Shown here: positions 58,207 through 64,000 of the stretch, one piece after another | Layout: each line of letters starts with the position of its first letter | Position numbering within the stretch: position 1 is the stretch's first letter | Origin: Agrobacterium tumefaciens | Lineage (GTDB): Bacteria; Pseudomonadota; Alphaproteobacteria; Rhizobiales; Rhizobiaceae | Reading direction: 5' to 3' | NCBI RefSeq assembly: GCF_013318015.2 | Contig: NZ_CP115841.1 | Coordinates: 930,001 to 994,000, forward strand | DNA: 64,000 bases | The notes under the pieces: generated by a model | Database searches by the model: none | Told to the model about the DNA's origin: nothing | The model's input: the letters and a program-made list of their open reading frames with translations, nothing else | Translations under genes and position numbers: made by a program

Positions 58207-58974
58207 TCAGGAGCAGGTGGCTTTTCCGCAACTGCGCATATTGGCGATTTTTTCCTTCAACGGGTCCGCACCAACAGCGCCGAAAACGGCCTCGTTGCCG
58301 ACGATATAGGACGGTGTTCCTGTAATGCCGAGGCTGTTGGCGAGCTTGTAGGTTTCCTGCACCTGCGCGTCGTTGGGGTTTTCTGCCATCGATTTGCGGA
58401 TGTCGGCCTCCTTGAGACCGAGCGACGTCGCGACTTCCATGGCGCTGTCTTCATTCGCACGTCCGCGGCCGCCCAGCAAGGCGCGCTGGAATTCAGGATA
58501 TTTGGCAGGTGCAAGCAGCTTGACGGCGTTGGAGACCCGATGCGCTGCGACCGATTCCGGCCCGAGGATCGGGAATTCCTTGAGCACGACGCGTACTTTC
58601 TTGTCCGTCTTCAGAATATTGTCCATGTCGCCCATGGCGCGTTTGCAATAACCGCAATTGTAATCGAAGAACTCGACCAGCGTGACGTCGCCGTCCGGAT
58701 TGCCGAGCGCCAGATCGTATTTCGATTCGAAGATGGTCTTCTGGTTGTCGGCCACGGCTTCCGCCGCCTTGGCGTTGCGGGTCGCATATTGCTTGCGTTC
58801 AAGCGCGTCCTGAACTTCAAGCATGATCTCGGGGTTCTCGATCAGATATTGCTTGATGAACTCGCCCATTTCCTTCTTCTGCTTGTCATCGAGGGCATGG
58901 GCGGGCAGAGAAGCGAAAGCCGTGGAAAGGGCCGTTACGCTGGCGAGAAGGGTTGAACGGAGAAGATGCGCCAT
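58207..58974 (-). CDS. DsbA family thiol-disulfide oxidoreductase
   Basis: A 255-residue periplasmic protein from the ATG that ends at 58974, with TGAGGA six bases before it. The signal peptide covers about 1-28 (ASLPAHA-LD). A helical region of 60 residues (the N-terminal part of the ScsC/DsbG-like form) precedes the thioredoxin fold, whose active site is Cys107-Gly-Tyr-Cys110. The cis-proline loop is GITGTPSYIVG. It ends with two Cys (RSCGKATCS). It belongs to the Com1/DsbA-like subgroup common in alphaproteobacteria. Confidence 0.92.
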   Translation of the reverse strand: MAHLLRSTLLASVTALSTAFASLPAHALDDKQKKEMGEFIKQYLIENPEIMLEVQDALERKQYATRNAKAAEAVADNQKTIFESKYDLALGNPDGDVTLVEFFDYNCGYCKRAMGDMDNILKTDKKVRVVLKEFPILGPESVAAHRVSNAVKLLAPAKYPEFQRALLGGRGRANEDSAMEVATSLGLKEADIRKSMAENPNDAQVQETYKLANSLGITGTPSYIVGNEAVFGAVGADPLKEKIANMRSCGKATCS

Positions 58975-59139
58975 ATCGGTCCTCATACTGTGCGGCCAAT
59001 GCCTCATGAATGTTATGATGCAATTACCTTACTTTAAGCCAAATGCCATACGCCAAAAATAGTTGTCCGCATTATGGTCGCACGATTGTGAAGCGTGTGA
59101 TTCTGGGGCAAGTCTCTGAAATACGGTTCAGGAAAGAGC

Positions 59140-60303
59140 ATGCCCTTGATAACGATGTCGAAGCGGAGCGCAGTCGAACCCTTTCACGCCATGGATATTC
59201 TGGCGGAGGCGAACCGGCGACGGCAGGCGGGACGCCCCGTCATTTCCATGGCGGTTGGCCAGCCTTCCCATCCCGCACCGAAAGCCTCTCTGGCGGCCGC
59301 GCAGGAGGCGCTGAAGCATGGGCGGATCGGCTATACCGATGCGCTGGGCCTGCGTGAATTGCGCGAAGCGATTGCTGGCCACTACCGGCTGCGCCACCAG
59401 GTTATCGTCGATCCGGCGCGCATTGCCGTCACCACCGGGTCTTCCGCCGCTTTCAACCTCGCCTTCCTCAGCCTTTTCGATGCCGGTGATCATGTCGCGA
59501 TCGCAAGACCCGGTTATCCCGCCTATCGCAATATCTTGAAAGCGCTTGGCCTCAATGTCGTGGAAGTGCCGGTAACGGCGGAAACCGGCTATACGCTGAC
59601 GCCTGCCAGCCTCGAGCGGGCGGAGACGAGGGCGGGCTGCAAGTTAAAGGGCGTGCTCCTGGCAAGCCCGGCCAACCCGACCGGCACGGTCACCGGCCGC
59701 GAAGCGCTGAAACGGCTGGCAAACTATTGTGAAAGCCGGGATATCGCCTTCATTTCCGACGAGATCTACCACGGCCTGACTTTCGTCGGCGAGGAAACGA
59801 GCGCGCTCGAACTCACCGACAATGCCGTCGTCATCAATTCCTTCTCGAAATATTATTGCATGACCGGCTGGCGCATCGGCTGGATGGTCCTGCCGGAAAA
59901 ACTCGTCCGTCCGGTCGAATGTCTTGCTCAGAGCCTGTATATTTCACCGCCGGAACTATCCCAACTGGCGGCAACCGCAGCCTTTTCGGCGGCGGAGGAA
60001 CTCGACGTCTACCGGGAAAGCTACCGCACGAACCGCGATTTCCTGATGACGCGCCTTCCGGAAATAGGCCTGCCGCTGGCGTCTCCCATGGATGGCGCAT
60101 TTTACGCCTATGTCGATACCAGCCGCTTCTCTAATGACAGCATGGATTTCGCCAAACGCATGCTGGCGGAAATCGACGTGGCGGCGACGCCCGGCATGGA
60201 TTTCGATCCAGAGGAGGGCCACAGGGCGCTGCGCATTTCCTATGCGGGTTCGGTGTCGGATATTGCCGAGGCCGTTGGGCGCATTGCTGGCTGGCTGAAA
60301 TAA
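59140..60303 (+). CDS. PLP-dependent aminotransferase, class I/II
   Basis: A 387-residue fold type I aminotransferase. The cofactor lysine is Lys237 (SFSKYYCMTGWRIGW); Asp207 and Tyr210 (ISDEIYHG) hold the pyridine ring and PANPTGTVTG (about 177-186) is the substrate loop. AGGAAAG lies before the ATG at 59140. It resembles aspartate/aromatic-type or alanine-type transaminases, but the substrate is not clear. It converges with the ArsR gene. Confidence 0.92.
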   Translation: MPLITMSKRSAVEPFHAMDILAEANRRRQAGRPVISMAVGQPSHPAPKASLAAAQEALKHGRIGYTDALGLRELREAIAGHYRLRHQVIVDPARIAVTTGSSAAFNLAFLSLFDAGDHVAIARPGYPAYRNILKALGLNVVEVPVTAETGYTLTPASLERAETRAGCKLKGVLLASPANPTGTVTGREALKRLANYCESRDIAFISDEIYHGLTFVGEETSALELTDNAVVINSFSKYYCMTGWRIGWMVLPEKLVRPVECLAQSLYISPPELSQLAATAAFSAAEELDVYRESYRTNRDFLMTRLPEIGLPLASPMDGAFYAYVDTSRFSNDSMDFAKRMLAEIDVAATPGMDFDPEEGHRALRISYAGSVSDIAEAVGRIAGWLK

Positions 60304-60334
60304 GCCCTTGGGTTCTTCTCGCCTTTGGCGGGGA

Positions 60335-61018
60335 TCAGGCGGGCGAGCAACCGAAGGTGCTGGCAAAGGCCTTTTCACCCTTTCTGGTGAAGGTCAGCAC
60401 GCGCCCGTTTCCTTGCCGCAGCCAGTCGCGCTGCTGCATGGCTTTCAGAAGCGATGCGCCGAGCCCGCCGCCGAGGTGGTGACGACGTTCGCTCCAGTCC
60501 AGGCAATGCAGGCAAACCGGGCGCCTTGCCTTTTCCAGCGGCGAAAGATCAATGCCGAAGCTCGAGAAGAAATCCCGCCCGCTATCCGTAAGTGCGGGAT
60601 CGTCGCCTGACGTGACGAGACCTTTTGCGGTGATGGTGGAAAGCAGTGCCACGCCACTTTCTCCGGCCAGATGATCGTAACAGATGCGCGCCTCGCGAAG
60701 CGCGGTGTCCTTTGGTCCGGTACGCACGCGCACGGCCCCGGTGCGCTGCGCAAGTCCCATCAGCGCTTCAAGAACCTGCGCCACATCCGCGTCGGAAAGC
60801 CGGAAATAGCGATGTCGCCCCTGTTTTTCCGCTTTGAGCAATTGGGCGTCAGAGAGTTTTGACAGATGACCGCTAGCGGTCTGCAGTGTCACGCCGGCGG
60901 CTTCGGCAAGCTCGCTTGCCGTTAGCGCGCGTCCGTCCATAAGCGCCGTCAATATGTTGGCGCGGGCGGGGTCGCCGATCAGGGCGGCGACATTTGCGAT
61001 CAAGGGTCCGTCTTTCAT
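60335..61018 (-). CDS. ArsR family transcriptional regulator with long C-terminal domain
   Basis: A 227-residue regulator. The winged helix-turn-helix (about 10-80) contains LIGDPARANILTALMDGRALTASELAEAAGVTLQTASGHLSKL. The remaining 140 residues hold several Cys and His (CYDHLAG, RRPVCLHCLDWSERRHHLGG), a pattern seen in a rhizobial ArsR subgroup; metal binding is possible but not shown. It diverges from the NIPSNAP/monooxygenase pair, which it probably controls. Confidence 0.9.
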   Translation of the reverse strand: MKDGPLIANVAALIGDPARANILTALMDGRALTASELAEAAGVTLQTASGHLSKLSDAQLLKAEKQGRHRYFRLSDADVAQVLEALMGLAQRTGAVRVRTGPKDTALREARICYDHLAGESGVALLSTITAKGLVTSGDDPALTDSGRDFFSSFGIDLSPLEKARRPVCLHCLDWSERRHHLGGGLGASLLKAMQQRDWLRQGNGRVLTFTRKGEKAFASTFGCSPA

Positions 61019-61092
61019 AGTTCGATGATAGCCGAAGCATTGATGTGAGGCAATGGCGTAGACAGGGAAGGCAGAACACGAGGAGACCGACG

Positions 61093-61419
61093 ATGCTGAC
61101 CTGTTTCATCCGTTACGAGATCGACCCCTTCAAGGCCGATTCTTTCGATCAATATGCCCGCAACTGGGGTGAGGCGATACCGCGCTGCGGCGCCGATCTG
61201 ATCGGCTATTACGCGCCGAAAGAGGGATCGAGCACTATTGCCTACGGCGTCTATAACATCGAAAACCTTGCCGCGTACGAAGCCTACCGGGCGCGACTTG
61301 CCGCCGACCCGGCAGGGCGGGAAAATTATGAATTCGCCCGGCGCGAGCTATTCATCCGCCGTGAGGACCGGCTGTTCCTGAGACTGGCATCTGCGCCGCA
61401 CGGCGGAGGCGAACGATGA
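61093..61419 (+). CDS. NIPSNAP family protein
   Basis: A 108-residue ferredoxin-fold protein from MLTCFIRYEIDPFKADSFDQYA, with AGGAGA six bases upstream. The arrangement WGEAIPRCGADLIGYYAPKEGSSTIAYGVYNIENLAAYEAYR is that of NIPSNAP/dimeric alpha-beta barrel proteins. The last four bases overlap the start of the following monooxygenase gene, so the two act together. The function is unknown. Confidence 0.87.
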   Translation: MLTCFIRYEIDPFKADSFDQYARNWGEAIPRCGADLIGYYAPKEGSSTIAYGVYNIENLAAYEAYRARLAADPAGRENYEFARRELFIRREDRLFLRLASAPHGGGER

Positions 61420-61781
61420 TCGCCGTCATATTCGAGGTCTGGTCGGCTGAGGGCGAAAAACAGCATTATCTCGATATTGCCGCCAGCCTGCGCGCCGAGC
61501 TCGAAACCATCGACGGCTTCCTGTCCGTCGAACGCTTTCAGAGCATCGGCAATCCCGACAAGATGCTTTCGCTGTCATTCTTCAGGGACGAGGAGGCGGT
61601 GAAGGCATGGCGCAACACCACGTCGCATCGCGCAGCGCAGTCGCTGGGACGGTCCGGCGTCTTTTGCAATTACCGCCTGCGTATCGCCACCGTGATGCGG
61701 GACTATGGTCTGGAGGAGAGGGAGGAGGCCCCGACGGACAGCAGGCAGGTCCATGCGGCGGATGATCAAGTGCGGCGTTGA
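61416..61781 (+). CDS. Antibiotic biosynthesis monooxygenase (ABM) family protein
   Basis: A 121-residue protein with the dimeric alpha-beta barrel fold: VIFEVWSAEGEKQHYLDIAASLRAELETIDGFLSVERFQS, then LSLSFFRDEEAVKAWRNTTSHRAAQ. Family members are cofactor-free oxygenases or heme oxygenase-like. It is coupled to the NIPSNAP gene by a four-base overlap. Confidence 0.88.
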   Translation: MIAVIFEVWSAEGEKQHYLDIAASLRAELETIDGFLSVERFQSIGNPDKMLSLSFFRDEEAVKAWRNTTSHRAAQSLGRSGVFCNYRLRIATVMRDYGLEEREEAPTDSRQVHAADDQVRR

Positions 61782-61928
61782 CGGGCCTTCAGATCAGTTT
61801 TTCTTCAAGCCGGTCCAAGGCTTTCTGGTTCGAACTCGCTGCCAAAACCCGCTATAGATGGAGCGGGTTATGGATGGAGAAGGGCTGCCACGCGGCGGTC
61901 CGCCCGATTGGACATGGAGAAAAGAACG

Positions 61929-62633
61929 ATGTCGGCAGAAAAAGTGGCGATTGTGACGGCAGGCGGCAGCGGCATGGGGGCGGCTGTGGCGAAACGTCTA
62001 AGCGCTGATGGTTACAAGCTCGCGATCCTGTCGTCCTCCGGCAAGGGAGAGGCGCTGGCGAAGGAACTGGGCGGCATCGGCGTCACCGGCTCCAACCAGT
62101 CCAACGACGATCTCAATCGACTGGTGGAACTGACGCTCGAAAAATTCGGCCGTATCGACGTTCTCGTGAACAGTGCAGGCCATGGCCCGCGCGCCTCCAT
62201 CCTCGATATCACCGATGAGCAATGGCACACGGGTCTGGATGTCTACCTGATGAACGTCATCCGCCCAACACGGATCGTGGCTCCATTCATGGTGAAACAG
62301 AAAACCGGGTCGATCATCAACATTTCGACTGCCTGGGCTTTCGAGCCGAGCAGCATGTTCCCGACTTCTGCAGTGTTCCGCGCCGGCCTTGCTTCCTACA
62401 CCAAGATTTTTTCCGATACCTATGCGGTCGACAATGTGCGCATGAACAATGTTCTGCCCGGTTGGATCGATAGCCTGCCAGCCACGGAAGAGCGCCGCCA
62501 GGGTGTGCCGATGCAGCGTTACGGAACGAGCGAGGAGATAGCCGCAACCGTTGCCTTCCTCGCCTCGGAAGGTGCGGGTTACATCACCGGCCAGAACATC
62601 CGCGTCGATGGTGGTCTGACACGGTCTGTTTGA
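61929..62633 (+). CDS. Short-chain dehydrogenase/reductase with altered catalytic residues
   Basis: A 234-residue Rossmann-fold SDR from MSAEKVAIV. The cofactor loop TAGGSGMG (10-17) and NSAG (81-84) are present, as is Ser133. The catalytic Tyr-x3-Lys is replaced by Phe144-Pro-Thr-Ser-Ala148 (MFPTSAVFRAGLA). This family therefore may bind NAD(P) without normal SDR chemistry. The C-terminal GYITGQNIRVDGG is standard. The gene has 147 bases of upstream gap and ends well before the rne terminator. Confidence 0.85.
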   Translation: MSAEKVAIVTAGGSGMGAAVAKRLSADGYKLAILSSSGKGEALAKELGGIGVTGSNQSNDDLNRLVELTLEKFGRIDVLVNSAGHGPRASILDITDEQWHTGLDVYLMNVIRPTRIVAPFMVKQKTGSIINISTAWAFEPSSMFPTSAVFRAGLASYTKIFSDTYAVDNVRMNNVLPGWIDSLPATEERRQGVPMQRYGTSEEIAATVAFLASEGAGYITGQNIRVDGGLTRSV

Positions 62634-62790
62634 CGATTGGCATATCGGGCTTCCGTCACCCCGGACTTGGTCCTTTGCCAACGCGGTCAAGTCCTTGATC
62701 GCGAGAGATTTTTTTCACGGCGCAGACGCGCCGTGGCTGGATGCCGGATTGATTACGGCATGAGATAAACCTAACATCCGCCAACAAAGC

Positions 62791-62823
62791 AAAACGCCCG
62801 CAACATGGTTGCGGGCGTTTTTC
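62791..62823. terminator. Bidirectional terminator between SDR and rne
   Basis: AACGCCCGCAAC-ATG-GTTGCGGGCGTT is a perfect 12-pair stem followed by TTTTT on the plus strand and by TTTTGC on the minus strand. It ends the minus-strand rne transcript, whose stop is at 62840-62842, and the plus-strand SDR. Confidence 0.9.
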
Positions 62824-62839
62824 GTTTCACTGTCTTCTA

Positions 62840-64000
62840 TCAAAAGAAGCCTTTGCGCTGCCACCAGCCGCCCTTGCGCGGCTTCGGCTCGTCGCCGTCA
62901 GGGTTGGCGGGCGTGCCCGACGAGGTCACGACCGGCTCCGAACTCGAAACATTGCTGCCCCGGTTCGCGCGAACCTTTTCTTCCGTCGCGGGTGCTACCG
63001 CTTCCGAACCCAGATCGGCCGAGGCTTCACCCACTTCGTCGAGGGCGACATCGACGACGGTTTCCACAACGACTGCGGGCTCGACGATCACCGGCTCGAC
63101 CGTTTCAACGGTTTTGGCCGCGACTTCAGCCTGCGGTGCCGCTTCAGCCGGCGGTACGTCTTCGGTCTTGGCCTTCGCCTTGCGGGTGCGGCGCGGTTTC
63201 TTCGGGGCTTCCGCTTCCACGACGTCGGCAACCACACCTTCCACCACTTCGGCAGCGGTAGGCTCTTCGGTTACGGATGCTGCGGCGGAAACCTCTTCGC
63301 TTTCGCCTTCCGTTTCGCCTTCTTCGCCGGACTCAGTGCCTGCGGCATCGAGAGCCTCGTCTTCAGCACGGTTGCGACGGCCGCCACGCTTGCCACGACG
63401 GCGACGCTTGCGCTTGCCTTCTTCATCAGAGCTTGCAGCTTCGTTCACACCGTTTTCATCGGCGTCGTCTGCGGCTTCATCAGTTTCGACGCCATCTTCG
63501 TCGTCCGCATCATCAGCGCCGGTGTCATCGCCAGCCTGCGCATCAACTGCACCGTTCTGGTCGTTCTGTCCGCCCTTGCCACGACGACGACGACGACGCT
63601 TGCGCTTGCGCTTGCCGTCTTCACCATTGTCGCCCTGCTGCTGTTGCTGGCGCGGCTCGCTGGCCTGCGCCTTGACGATTTCTTCCTCTTCCTCGTCCTC
63701 TTCCACCTCAACAACGAAATCGTCTTCCTCTTCCACGAAGCTCGGGAGCATCTGGATAAGGCTTTCGATCTTCACCGGATTTTCAACCGCTTCACCACGA
63801 TCGATGGCGAAATGCTGCGCGCCGACGCCGGCATCGGCCGCAATGATGATCGCCACACCGAAGCGGCCTTCATAATCGACAATCGTGCCGCGCTTGTGGT
63901 TGAGCAGGTAGAGAGCCGTTTCCGGCGTGCAGCGCACGGTGATGTTGTGGGTCGTGTTGCGCAGCAGATATTCCTCAACGCCGCGCAGCACGTGCAGCGC
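62840..64000 (-). CDS. rne: Ribonuclease E, C-terminal part (partial)
   Basis: About 386 codons lie in the window and the frame stays open past 64000. Residues near the start (ALHVLRGVEEYLLRNTTHNITVRC, then YLLNHKRGTI and the following strand) match the end of the RNase E catalytic region. The remainder is the disordered degradosome scaffold, with alternating acidic (Glu/Asp-rich, 63280-63740) and Arg/Lys-rich blocks (RRRRRRGKGGQN, GKRGGRRN) that would bind RNA and partners. It ends GGWWQRKGFF. A strong terminator follows. Confidence 0.93.
   Translation of the reverse strand, partial: ALHVLRGVEEYLLRNTTHNITVRCTPETALYLLNHKRGTIVDYEGRFGVAIIIAADAGVGAQHFAIDRGEAVENPVKIESLIQMLPSFVEEEDDFVVEVEEDEEEEEIVKAQASEPRQQQQQGDNGEDGKRKRKRRRRRRGKGGQNDQNGAVDAQAGDDTGADDADDEDGVETDEAADDADENGVNEAASSDEEGKRKRRRRGKRGGRRNRAEDEALDAAGTESGEEGETEGESEEVSAAASVTEEPTAAEVVEGVVADVVEAEAPKKPRRTRKAKAKTEDVPPAEAAPQAEVAAKTVETVEPVIVEPAVVVETVVDVALDEVGEASADLGSEAVAPATEEKVRANRGSNVSSSEPVVTSSGTPANPDGDEPKPRKGGWWQRKGFF

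Noticed and set aside
59140..60303. Assignment of the aminotransferase as aspartate aminotransferase
   Set aside because: Fold and catalytic residues are clear, but nothing in the sequence that I can read fixes the substrate, so no gene symbol was given.
1..64000. CRISPR arrays, insertion sequences, prophage, tRNA or rRNA genes
   Set aside because: No regularly spaced repeats, transposase or integrase-like frames, or cloverleaf/rRNA signatures were seen on reading both strands.

Overview
The window is a chromosomal segment of an alphaproteobacterium of the Rhizobiaceae, most likely Agrobacterium. Support for this: complex I genes in the order nuoE-F-G-H-I-J-K-L-M-N with an alphaproteobacterial NuoE extension; the series birA, rnj, proS, lolCD, dnaE; a divK-pleD pair; a short ProS without an editing insert; an NDUFA12-type complex I protein; and a LexA operator of the GAAC-N7-GAAC kind used in Rhizobiaceae. 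The DNA is GC-rich and looks like core chromosome. I see no insertion sequence, prophage, CRISPR array, rRNA or tRNA gene.

Layout. 1-12632: the nuo operon (end of nuoD, a small secreted protein, then nuoE to nuoN), continuing into birA and followed by rnj. 15459-23850: a DUF1467 membrane protein, proS, the lipoprotein exporter lolC-lolD, a previously unlisted 28-codon membrane-peptide gene behind a triple LexA box, and dnaE. 23863-26928 (minus): an L,D-transpeptidase, dinB and a DUF3572 protein. 27060-28820: divK-pleD, then 878 noncoding bases rich in hairpins. 29699-41853 (minus, with one small plus gene): rpmG, an MFS transporter, a NUDIX hydrolase, a DUF983 protein, rnr-topA, dprA, plsY, and pyrB with a catalytically degenerate pyrC. 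41983-45900 (plus): aidB, a GNAT acetyltransferase, a TetR regulator and a two-gene small membrane-protein operon behind a CtrA-like box. 45852-52920: ruvX, a PhnA-domain protein, a UPF0173 hydrolase, gatC-gatA, a broken GNAT gene, a YjhX-like protein, a GNAT, a DUF1294 protein and gatB. 53080-59000: two coupled GNATs, NDUFA12, DUF2155, aat, accB-accC, aroQ and a DsbA-like protein. 59140-64000: an aminotransferase, an ArsR regulator facing a NIPSNAP/monooxygenase pair, an SDR protein, and the C-terminal part of rne.

Functional links. Complex I is encoded at the left end, while its accessory subunit NDUFA12 lies about 42 kb away. BirA (12659) biotinylates AccB (57134), which works with AccC. 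GatC, GatA and GatB form one amidotransferase although gatB is separate. DivK and PleD belong to the CtrA cell-cycle network, and a CtrA-like site lies 17 kb away.

The most unusual item is the LexA-box/28-aa transmembrane ORF at 20102-20244. It resembles in architecture (not demonstrated by homology) the SOS-induced division inhibitor SidA of Caulobacter. Other points of interest are the inactive-looking dihydroorotase paired with pyrB, the CtrA-box small-protein operon, and the structured 878-bp gap after pleD.
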